Positions 23,115 to 33,196 of a stretch of 64,000 nucleotides of DNA are shown piece by piece. The notes below the pieces were generated by a model. It did no database searches, had not been told where the DNA came from, and saw only the letters and a list, made by a program, of their open reading frames with translations. A program made the translations under genes and the position numbers. The first letter of the stretch is position 1; each line of letters opens with the position of its first letter. The DNA comes from Zingiber officinale (lineage: Eukaryota > Streptophyta > Magnoliopsida > Zingiberales > Zingiberaceae). The stretch covers positions 50,004,722 to 50,068,721 of the forward strand of contig NC_056000.1 of assembly GCF_018446385.1 (NCBI RefSeq). The letters run 5' to 3'.

Positions 23115-24490
23115 CTAGCTGATCGGTAGAATTACAGAAGATAATTCATTCAAGGTAGTTGAAAATATGTTTCGGGATGGTAGTGAGAAGCGATGCATGC
23201 TCTGTAGCGGGGATGACCACGGAGTCGGGGGAGCTGACCCTTGGACTTCAAATAATCCGCCGTGGCGGTGATGGCCAACTCGAAGGCAATCACCAGCAGG
23301 TCGCACACCTTCTCCACAAATTCCGCCGAGCGGATGTAGGTTTGCCTCAAGGCGGCAACGCGGCCCGGCTCCGCCTCTTGGTACTCCTTGAAGGTAGCAC
23401 AGGAAGCATCAAGAGCCCCCTGCAGGTCCTTCAAATCGTCCTTAAGCTTGGTCACGTCTTCCGAGCAGTCTTTCTGCTCGCCTTCCAGCAGCTCGGCTAG
23501 CTCGTTCACACGCTGCTCCAGAGCTCGGGCTTCCACATTCTTTTTTTCCAGATCAGCGATGGCGGTGTTCTTCCGAGTGGTGGCGAGCTCAATTTTGTGG
23601 TCATCACTTTAACCTGCTTCTTAAGCTGCTCCAACGTGTACGCTTGGTCGACCGTCTTCTTTCTCTCGGCCTCTAACAGATCTTTGGTTTTGGCGAGCTC
23701 CTTCTGCAGCTCGTCATAAGAAGGGCCTCGAGAAGATGAAGGGTCGCCCTGACTTTTCATCCTCTTCAGCTCCTCCTCCACCATTGTCAAGCGGTTGGAG
23801 ACAGCAATCTCTTCCACCCATCGCTGATGTACACAAAAGGGTTAAAAGGCCGATCGGGAAGGCTATACAAAGAAATAAAGCTTACCCCTGTGGCCTGTTG
23901 CATGTGGCTGTCAGCCAGCTTGTCGAGCGGTATCATGGCCATACGAGCCCGAGCGTCCGCCCACATCTCAGCGAGGGGCCCCTTCATAGTGATCATATGC
24001 TCGGGGGCCGTCGGCTGATCGGACTTGGCCATGAAAGCTTCAGTAGGGAGATGCAGAGTAGCCCTAATAGTACGGTGCCCGCCCGGAGTCGTCTGAGCGG
24101 ACATCAAAGGATCGGAGGCCGGGTTGGACATGGTGGATAGAATTCCCGAGTGGAGGACTCGGCGGGGTATCGGAGGAAGGGAGCTGACCGGAACCGCTTC
24201 GATGGGGGCCGCAGGCGCCTCCAGTTGAGAGGGAGTCCGGTCGGAGGAGAGAGCCTCAACCGATGGTTCTTTGTCGCGTTGAGAGGCGGTGCCCGTCCAC
24301 TCGGACGCTTACACTGCGGAGGTTGCCGAACAGGAGGGGCTTCTCAACTCGTCGTCTTTTCCTGTCGAGCGGGAGTTCATCCTCCGGATAAGAGTTTTCC
24401 TCCCGAACGACCGATTCCTTGCTAGAAGTTGCACCGGCAGCGGCATCCATAGGCGAAGCCTGAGCGACTGACTCGCCTGCCTGTGCTTCA
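23115..24490 (-). pseudogene. Antisense extra ORF of the Tat element (fossil)
   Basis: The minus-strand reading contains three consecutive open stretches (24131-23787, 23817-23506, 23536-23150). Together these show a Pro/Ser-rich part, a segment with EMWADARARMAMIPLDKLAD, and a long heptad-like coiled coil (ELAKTKDLLEAERKKTVDQA; LEQRVNELAELLEGEQKD). Antisense extra ORFs in this position are known from plant Tat elements; their function is not known. The reading is broken in a few places. Confidence 0.65.
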
Positions 24491-24529
24491 CTCTCATCAC
24501 TACAAGAAAACAGGGCTTCAGAAACAGAT

Positions 24530-25021
24530 TTTTAAAACAAAAATAAAATCTGTTTCAGATTTATATAAATCAGAGACAGATTTAATACGGAATTATTAAT
24601 CTATTTCATTTTAGTAAATTATATATTTTTTTAAAAAAATTAAGACAGAATTTAAAACAAATTTGAAACGAAATTACATATAATTTTTTATAAACAAAAA
24701 TAAATATAAATTATAAACAGAATTTGAGACTGTATAATTTCTGTTACAAATTTCGTTTATAAATTAATTAAAAATTAAAACGAAAATAAAATCCGTTTTA
24801 GGTTTATATAAATCAGAGACAGATTTAATACGGAATTATTAATCCATTTTATTTTAATAAATTATATATTTTTTTAAAAAAATTAGATAAAATTTAAAAT
24901 AAATTTGAAACTAAATTACATATAAATTTTTATAAATAAAAATAAATATGGATTATAAATAAAATTTAAGACTGTATAATTTCTGTGATAAATTTCATTT
25001 ATAAATTAATTAAAAGTTAAA
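24530..25021. repeat. Tandem duplication in the CACTA subterminal region
   Basis: Two adjacent copies of about 245 bp (about 24530-24776 and 24777-25021) share long stretches such as AAATCAGAGACAGATTTAAT and ACGGAATTATTAATC. They differ by scattered substitutions. Subterminal repeats of this kind are usual transposase-binding regions in CACTA elements; binding here is inference. Confidence 0.8.
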
Positions 25022-25136
25022 ACAAAAATGCAATTGTCGAAAATAAATGAGTTCCGACTTCGGAGTGGTCGTGGCGGGTTAAGACATGCGGAATCTGCCG
25101 TTTGTTTGGGTGCGTTACTGAACCTTAACCCTAGGT

Positions 25137-26741
25137 TTGCTGCCTCGCCTCCGTCCCTTCTCCACCAATGCGCCCAACGGCGGCAGCGTGGCCGCGAAGC
25201 ATGTGACGAGGTCCAATTTCAATGTGGCGCTGGAGGGCCTTAGGGTCTGCGTGGAGGAGTCGGACTTGGTGGTCATTGATCTTGAGATGACCGGCGTGAT
25301 GAGTGCCCCATGGAGGGACTCGTTCGAGTTCGACCGATCTGATGTTCATTACCTTAAGCTGAAGGACTCTTCTGAGAAGTTCGCTGTCGTGCAGTTCGAT
25401 GTCTGCCCCTTCCGCTAGGATTCATCCAAGGGCTCCTTCTTCGCCCATCCATTAGTATTCTTCATCATTTGGTTTTCATTTTGTTATGATAGGGTTTAAC
25501 GTGGTTTTAGAGAAAATGGAAGTGATGAATTGACTTCTCTATCGGTTTTTATTTTTGTGGGGGAAAAAATGATCTTTACCTCATTCTCCTATTCAAATCG
25601 AATGCCTTGTTTAGGATATTCTTTCACGTTTTCTCCCTCTGGAAGCTAGGCTTGCTTACAATAACGGTTACAAACTGTTCATATGTCAAGCAGATGAGAT
25701 TCATGACTGAGTTTTGCGTGGTTTTACCTTATCACTTCTTTTGACGAATATCCAATTTATGTTTTGATGAGATGGTGGTAGTTTACCGATTCAGGACTAT
25801 TCATTTGATATTTTTGGTATAATTTATCAGTCATACTTGCTTGTTTTGTGGGACAAGTCTCGACAGACATTGGTAGGTAATTGTAGACGAAATTTGTGTT
25901 AGATCACCTAGTTATTAATATAAGATTCTGTATGATTTCATGTTTGTAGAAATTTATTGGATTTCGTGTGGCATCTGCAGCTCTTTACATTGCAAGCATA
26001 ACTTCTATATCTTTCCATGGAACGAGTTGCCACTTCATGGGCCACCTAATGATTTCCTATGGCAAGCAACATCCATCGACTTCCTTGCTAAATACCAATT
26101 TGACTTCAATGCATGCATATATGAAGGTGCTTTTCTCAATCAAGTTCTTCACATCCAACTATACATACAGTGTTGCCTTTCCATCATACCACTAAAAGAT
26201 AAGTCTCAATCAGTCGTTCTATCTACTTAGTCATTTATTAAATCTGGAGAGGCAAGGGGACTCCTTCCATGGCTTGTTGGGTGACTGTGGGTTCACATGC
26301 CTTTTTTATCTGTTAGCAGTTTCCTGTGTTGTGTCATAGAACTCATCAGTTGTAGTTACCAGTGTATATTTGATGTTTGACTTGTTTAAATCTTAAGCAT
26401 TTGTTAATCCCAAGAATATCTTATTTATCCAGAGAACAAGAAGAAGAAGCCCTCAAAGGTTTATCTTCAGAGTACCTTGAGAGATTAGCTAAGTCCTTTT
26501 GTAATTTTGAGGAGCCTGTGGATATACCAATTGCGAGAACATCTGACATTCTTTTTTCGAAGAGGATGAAGAACAAGCTTCATAAATGGCATGATTCTAT
26601 ACTTAGAAGTCCTGACAAAGCTTACATTGACAAAGAAGATGTTGTATCAACAACGCACAATTTCAAACAATTTTCTTTAAGATGCGTCCTGCTATCATGC
26701 TAAATGGGTTTACCTCCCACCAACTAAAGTTGATTCAACTG
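25137..26741 (+). pseudogene. PARN: Captured fragment of poly(A)-specific ribonuclease (PARN/AHG2-like)
   Basis: Three exons of a plant PARN-type deadenylase are recognisable inside the CACTA element. Exon 1 (about 25137-25450) encodes RSNFNVALEGLRVCVEESD and the first catalytic motif DLEMTG, then APWRDSFEFDRSDVHYLKL. Exon 2 (25997-26126) has AG before HNFYIFPWNEL and GT after FDFNACIYEG. Exon 3 (about 26414-26741) encodes ISYLSREQEEEALKGL to GFTSHQLKLIQL. Introns are retained, so the copy came from genomic DNA and not from mRNA. It is not functional: a TAG replaces the expected Trp codon after VCPFR, a frameshift lies before GFTSHQ in exon 3, and the rest of the nuclease domain is absent. 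The intact donor gene should lie elsewhere in the genome. Confidence 0.85.
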
Positions 26742-27450
26742 GTAATGTAATATTTAATGTAGTGCTACTATCATTATATCGACGTAGAGAAATGGATGGA
26801 CTCATTAGATAGGATTATTCTATTAAGATTAGTGAGAGAAGACATAGAAGAGGATTTTTGATAACTTTAGTTTAAATAGCAAAAGTTAAACTAGAGGTTA
26901 TTTGACTAGTGATATTGTTGTTTGAACTGTTAAAATGATTCTCTCCGAACCTTATAGATGGGACCTGACTGCTTGTTGTAGATATTTTTGCTTCAATAAG
27001 CTATAGTATGAATTTTATTTTCTTTGCTACAAGGTTGTTTGACTAGCGATGTTGCCTGTTGCCGATAGGTCGCGTGCATCTTGTGGTCATGCAATGTTGC
27101 TAGTTGCCAATAAGTCATGCGGGGATGATACTTAGGGCATTTTCCTTTTTGCTTTGATCCCTTTTCTTTTATTTTTTATTCACAAGAATTTCTTTTGTCA
27201 TTTTCCTTTTTTTTCATAACATTTGTACTCTTTGCATTCTCATTTCTATGTTTAGTGTTTATTGTATTTTAGGTTGTTACATATTATTTTCTTATAGCCA
27301 CAATGTTCTAACTAATTTGTAGATGAGAATGAGGTTATCTAGAGGTAATCAGGTTATCCAAGAATGATCCGTAATTATTTAATTAGGTAATTCTACTTTT
27401 CCATATTCTATTGTGACTTATGTTTCACTCGTTAGTATCATGTAGGATAC

Positions 27451-29238
27451 TGATAACCATGATTTTACTGCATTATTTTGATTCATTTATGCATGGTTTT
27501 GATGTTGGTTTCATAGTTTAAATCATGGTTACATTACATTTTTGTGCATTGCATAGATTTTGGACTTAATTGCAAATTATATTATTTTTGGTGTTATTTG
27601 ATGCTAATATTTGATTCTTATTTTGTAGGCATCAAAAGATCTTAGATTTGGATCTATTTGGACCGGAATTGGGCTCAAATCGGAGTTCAAAAGACAAGAT
27701 CAAGCTTTGGGTCGATTTGGACCATTTATCAAGAATAGGACAGATCTGGACCATCCGTTGAAGATCTAGCCGATCCAACTTAATGGGGAGGAGATCTAAG
27801 CCATTGATGAAGATCCAAAAGTTTTGATCCAGATCTGAGTTCATCTATCCATTGATCAATCCGAATTAATCTGGGCCGTTCATTGAAGACTAGGCGGATC
27901 TGGGCTATCCAGTGATGATATGATCGATCCGACCTACGGGAGGGTAGATCCAGACCCTAGATCAACATCAGTACCTTCGGATCGGATTTTGGGCAAGCTT
28001 TCACCGTTGATTTAGCTCCAAATCAATCTCAGCCGTCGGTTCAAATCTGAGATCTGTTTAAATGAGAAGCTACAGTGCTTCGTGTTCTTCGTCGATCTCC
28101 ACCGCTCAGCTTCGTCCCGTGGCGCGACATCTTTCGGATTTCGGCCCCGATTCCTTCTCCGATCATCCTCCTGAGCTTCAACCTCGGTGGAAGGCTTCTT
28201 AGCAGCGTCATCCCGATCATTTGGAGTCATCGGAGGGTGTTCTCTCCGGTGGAATTTGGCTCGCGGCAGCTCCCTTTTCCAGCTCGATTTGGAGGTGGTC
28301 TTCCAATCGACGACTCCGATTTCCATCAGCAACATTCGGAGGTGGTCTTCCGGTGTTCCTGAGCTTCACTCGACGTTCATCCGCGTTCCACAGCCTTCCA
28401 TCAGATCCAGAGACCATATTCCAGATTTTCGGCATTTTCTTGGGTTTTGGCTTGTTCTAGCTCGTCGGGGGTGGTCCGTCGGCGTTCTTGAGCAATCCTG
28501 GAACTGATATGCTGTAGAGAGTCTCCACTGAGGTCCAAAGTTGGGTGGTCTCGACTTTGGCATTCTTGTGTGACGGCTTGAGTGTGAAGTTTGGTGAGAT
28601 TGGTTGTGAGTTGGATTGGTTAGGGTTTATTTCGTTTTGTTATTGTTTTTACAGCTTAGAACAGATTCCTTTTATGTTTGTTAAATTCTTATCATTGCAA
28701 TTTAGCATTTCTTTGTTTTGTTGAAGTTTAATTCATGTTTGGTAGTTGTAATTTCATTGATACAATTTAGTTTAATTCTTGTTTGATGCTTAGTTAATTG
28801 TTTAGTGTTTAAGTTCTAAGTTAGGGTCTAAATTCTGCTTAGATTAGATTTTATTTCTGTCTTGTTATTTCATACTTAGTTTAAGTATGTGTTAATAATT
28901 TAATCACAACGTAGAGTGACAATGCGTTAAGGTTTGATTGTTGGCACATAGGTAGGTTTTAGTTATACTTTAGATTAATTTCTTTACTGCTGTGTTTTCT
29001 TTTGTAGATTTATATTCAAAGCTTTACAACCCCCAACTCCATTTTTATATCGAAAACCCCAAAAATAGGAATAAAATTACGATCCTAAAATTACATTCTA
29101 CTGTTGATTCCTCGAGAGCGATCCTGGGCTCGTTACTACAACATTATTGTGAAATTAAGGGGTTCAGTGAAATATTAAATTGTTAATTTGATAAGCCTAT
29201 TTGTGACATTTAATATAGATTTTAGGCATTATCAAAAG
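27451..29238. mobile_element. LTR-like insertion inside the CACTA element, with direct repeats AGGATAC
   Basis: The segment begins TGATAACC at 27451 and ends around ...GGCATTATCA at 29234. AGGATAC occurs at 27444-27450 and again at 29239-29245. The TGATAA/TTATCA ends and the text near the right end (GATTCCTCGAGAGCGATCCT, CTCGTTACTACAAC) resemble plant Gypsy LTRs. The middle is GC-rich (28070-28550) with no recognised coding domain. A solo LTR is the best guess, but the flanking repeat is 7 bp where 5 is usual, so the exact ends are uncertain. Confidence 0.45.
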
Positions 29239-29245
29239 AGGATAC

Positions 29246-30465
29246 CAAGAGCAAACGTTGCATTAGCCACAACAACAAAGAACAAATGTTGGATTCAAAA
29301 TCATCTTTTAATTTTTTGCTTGGTACTATTTGCTTACTATCTTCTATAATTTTGTTTATTAATATTATAGAATTATTTTTTAGCAATATTTATAGTTGGC
29401 GTGGTATTGCGTTTATAGATATTAAGATTTTTTAGTTTGTGATTTAAATTAATCAATGTATAGTAAGAAGACCAATAAGTCTTTTCTATTATCTTATATT
29501 TGATTTTGTCATATGTACTTAGAGATTCTAAGTTTAAGATTCAAATTTGAAGAAAATCCTACTTAAGTATTTGTTCACACTGACATATTTTTTATGGTTT
29601 TGTTATGCCTATTGTTTCAGAGCCAAAAGAGTCTTCATGACTTGTTAATTCTTTAGCAATGACAACTATGGACTAATTAGTGAGTGATCATTGATATTGA
29701 TTATGACTTTTGTACAATTTTAATTTATTTGCATTAAAAATTCTGATATTGAAAAACTTACTCGTTTCATGTTTTGATTTGTTAGATTTTCTCAACAAAA
29801 TTGGTTGGTTCATTAATATGTACAAGAGAAGCAATTTATTTCATGAAATTCGAAGACAAGGGAGGGCAAAAAAAAAGAAATTGAAGGCATGCATGCTATT
29901 AGCTCGAGGATGGAGGAACAAATTATTGAAAGGAAAAAAAAACTTGTTATTACAGAAAGTAGGCAGAGGGAAGAAAATCGTATTGAGAAAGGTAGGCAAA
30001 GAGAAGAAAATCTCAAGGAGATGATTCGGAAATGATTCAAGAAATGGAATATATAAATCATTTATATCTTGGAGAATTTGGTCTTTATAGTTTGATTATT
30101 GGTCAAATTTGTTTGGATAATGTAAATGTTTATTTATTTTAATGTTAATTGTATAATACATTTGGAATTAGAAGTTATTTCTTTTTAATAATTTTAATTT
30201 ATTTGAAATGAAGAATTATTTAAATATATTGATGAGAAATATAAAAATATAAAATAATAATATTTAGTGATAAATTTAAAAATAAAATTATATACGGATT
30301 TATAAATAGAATTGTAAACAGATTTATAAACAAGATTAATAACAGATTTAAAACAAAATTAAAGACAGAATTTACATTTGAAATTAATTTTATTTTTATA
30401 ACTTAAAAACAGATTTATAAACAATTTTTTCATCCGTTTCTAAAATTAGAGACGGAATATTTCTC
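29246..30465. other. Right part of the CACTA element, no recognised gene
   Basis: The region is AT-rich. A lysine-rich open stretch at 29710-30024 (KKKKLKACMLLARGWRNKLL) matches nothing I recognise. The last 170 bp carry the ACAGATTT-type subterminal motifs. Confidence 0.5.
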
Positions 30466-30669
30466 GTTGACGAAGGTATGCGCAATCCTCCCTATAGTCA
30501 CAATTACGCTGTCTCTCTCATTTCTCTCGTTGCTTGACTTGAGCGTCGGAGGGAAACCTCTCCCGGCTCAGCTTCTTTGTAGGTTCGCTGGAGATCTACA
30601 CCACCAGTAGGAGACAGCGGAGCGTGCCACGTCCCCAGCTTCCGTCGACTCAGCGGTCGGACAGGATCA
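30466..30669 (+). repeat. Remaining right LTR of the Gypsy/Tat element
   Basis: From GACGAAGGTATGCGCAATCC to GACAGGATCA it matches 13671-13882 of the left LTR with few changes. It is followed by the target repeat ATATA (30670-30674). It proves that the CACTA lies inside the Tat insertion. Confidence 0.88.
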
Positions 30670-30674
30670 ATATA

Positions 30675-32094
30675 ATTTTTTAACAACTTTAATATAAAGA
30701 TTAAATTTATCTCTTTTTTATAATTTAGGTGTTTGATTTTCGTCCCATTAATTTTAAACATGGATTAAAAAAAACCAATTTGCTTACCGAATAAATCCAA
30801 AATATAATACTCTTTAATAATAAAGAGTAGCGTCAAATCATGATGCCGATCCCACTACTTTTCATCCATCAACATTTGGCCCTTTATAATTATGGAGAAA
30901 ATAAAAAATAAAAAAATAAAAAAATAAAAAAAAAGGGAGATAGGTTGATGGATTTAGAAATGAGTCAATGGAATTATAGTAAAAAATATTATTTGGATGA
31001 TATAGTTAAGAATGATAATTTAACAGTAATTTTTAAATTTATGATAATTAATTAAATTCATATAATTATATATTATATATGTTTAATTTTTATTTCTATT
31101 CTCATTCTATCTTACTATAAAATTCATATCTATAATTATTTCTCTCATTTAATCAAACATCACCTAAAAATCTATAATCATTTCTGTCATTTAATCAAAC
31201 ATCACCTGAGAATCTTTTTAATCTTTGGAATTGAGGAATGTTTTTCCCTTTTTGGTGGGCACACATCTTGGAATGGTTTTAATTAAAACATATTATTTCC
31301 CAAAATGCCCGACCCCTAACCCTTTTCATTAGATCTATTGTCACTCAAACTATTAGTTTGTTATGTGAAAATTAATTTCAATTAACCAGTAGCTATTAAA
31401 CATGTTTTATAAAAATATTTGATATAATGGTTTATCTTAAATTGATATTGTTGCACTCATAAAGTTATCTATTCATATTATTTAAAGATTTTGAACCGTG
31501 AAACACTTTTATTTAAAATATTTAACGATCCTAAATATTTTAGATTCATATAGCAACTTTCCATAAACCGATTAAAATCAACTTTTAGTCCATTAAAATC
31601 ACTTCAAATTGGTTGGTCAGTAGATTGGGCAATTCGACGTTTTGATTATAATGAATTTGATGAAATGATTAGAGAAAGGATATTTTGGCAAGTTCATTAT
31701 GTAGGTGCTCCATTGTAACGGAGTTGATCTTGTTCATGCCCCGTGTGCATGGTGTACATTGAGAGAGGAGTTCGGATCCTCTGTCCCAACAATCCCGTGC
31801 CCTTGTGTCTCCTTGCCAAACAAATGGATTAGATCATATCTCAAGGATGAATACATATCACGAGGATATTACATACATCTCGAGGATGTTATGATCATCC
31901 GATCAATAAAAAGACACTGATATGAAATTATTAGGACTAACAATATGAACTAGGGAGGGGGTGTTGATGCGGTATAGTCAACACTCTATTGCCACATCAG
32001 CGCCCTCTCAGTCGCGCAGCGGATCAAATTCACTGTTGGTAAATACTTTGACAATGAGCAAAATAGGACGTGTCTTTTTGTAATTTATGAAATG
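30675..32094. other. AT-rich intergenic region
   Basis: No gene was found. A short direct repeat, CATTTAATCAAACATCACCT, occurs at about 31146 and 31191. These resemble the ends of small GGTGTTTGGTT-type MITEs, but a full element was not delimited. Confidence 0.5.
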
Positions 32095-32640
32095 AGTAGG
32101 GCTGTAAACAAGTCGAGTCAAGCTTTGAGGTGTTCAAGCTTGTTTAATAAGGTAATCAAGCCGAGCCTAGTCGAGCTTAAAATGAACTAAGCTTTTGAAA
32201 TGAATGTTCAAGTTTGACTTGGTTTATTTTTTATGAGCTTGAACTTGTTTGAAGTTTGACTTGAGCTTGGTTCGTTTAGATGTTTTCAAGCTCTCAATTC
32301 AAGCTTGTCTTAAGCTTGATTCGAGCTTGGCTTGAGCTTTGTTTGTTTAGATGTTATCAAGCTCTCAATTCAAGCTTGTTTGATTGTTTGAAATTTTTAG
32401 TTGTTTGATTGGTTATTGAGCTTGATAATTTAAATTTATTTTATTTTATTATTTATTTAGCATATTACAAAGAGTTTTATTAATGAATATGGTTCATGAA
32501 CATGGTTCACGAACGTTAACTAACTGAACACATATGTGTTCAAGCTTATTTATTTAGCTTAACGAGTTATTCAAACTTGTCTATTTAATTAATTTTATGT
32601 ATATTGAATAAATATAAATAAATTTTATCAAGTCAAATAT
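32095..32640. mobile_element. Degraded MITE-like repeat starting GGGCTGTAAACAAG
   Basis: AGGGCTGTAAACAAGTCGAG at about 32098 is the start seen in a common plant repeat with many CGAGCTT motifs. Inside, a roughly 71-bp unit is tandemly repeated (GTTTAGATG at about 32274 and 32345, each followed by CAAGCTCTCAATTCAAGCTT). Terminal inverted repeats and target duplication are not clear. Confidence 0.4.
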
Positions 32641-33196
32641 TAAATTTATTTATGACCGTTTGATTTATTTATTATCCTAAAAATGAGATATGAGATGGAC
32701 CTTTTAGATATATTTTAATTTTAATGTAATAAACACCGAATTATCTTTCTAAAAATGATCCACTGACCATTGTATCTGTCGTGACGCCCCACTTCTACGG
32801 CCAACGAATGATTAACCCTCAGCGGGTCCCACCTCCCACCACCGTCACGGCGGCGGAGGTGCGTGCCTCCCCCGAGACACCAAACAGCACGCCCTCCACT
32901 CGCATCGGTCATTTCTCCGGAACGGCACCTGAGGAATCGATGTCAGCAAGTGAACCCTGTCCGTTCGTCCCCGCGATACTTTCCGACGCGCATTTTTTTC
33001 CACGTTCCCCGTCGGAAAGCCGGGGCCCACCTCACCCAGCCGACAGCCATCGCGATCTCTCTCGGTCGAATTTACAGCGTCTCCGCGTCAACGGGAGCAA
33101 GTCTCGTGGGCCTCGATCAGCTCCTCTCTCCTTTTTCATCCTTTTGAGCACCAGCTGGGGATCGTTGAGTCGGTTGATTTCGATCGAACTTAGAGA

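Larger units (their letters stand above)
24498..30465. mobile_element. CACTA (En/Spm-type) DNA transposon carrying host gene fragments
   Basis: The left end is CACTACAAGAAAAC at 24498, the standard CACTA terminus, abutting Tat sequence. The right end near 30465 (ATTTCTCGT) resembles the expected inverted end TTTCTTGTAGTG but has decayed, so the 3-bp target repeat (CAT on the left) cannot be confirmed. Subterminal regions are rich in ACAGATTT/GAGACAGA motifs at both ends (24520-25020 and about 30290-30455). No transposase domain was recognised, so it looks non-autonomous. The cargo is three exons of a PARN-like gene (25137-26741), and a further LTR-like insertion occupies 27451-29238. Confidence 0.75.
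13056..30669 (+). mobile_element. Gypsy/Tat LTR retrotransposon with nested insertions
   Basis: The left LTR starts TGATCCGGTGG at 13056 and the right end reads GACAGGATCA at 30669. Both are flanked by ATATA (13051-13055 and 30670-30674), a 5-bp target repeat, so all 17.6 kb between belongs to one insertion plus later arrivals. Order of parts: LTR, primer region, gag, [Copia solo LTR], protease, RT, RNase H, integrase, two tandem arrays, antisense ORF, [CACTA transposon], remaining right LTR. The element is broken, with several breaks in its reading frames and an incomplete right LTR beside the CACTA. By eye the LTR pieces differ at roughly 8% of sites, so it is an insertion of moderate age. 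Confidence 0.88.

Noticed and set aside
28012-28563. Overlapping open frames in the GC-rich middle of the 27451-29238 insertion
   Set aside because: Frames exist on both strands with low-complexity composition; no domain is recognised, and the block lies inside an LTR-like insertion.
29710-30024. Lysine-rich frame as a CACTA transposase fragment
   Set aside because: It has no transposase motif and low complexity; it cannot be assigned.
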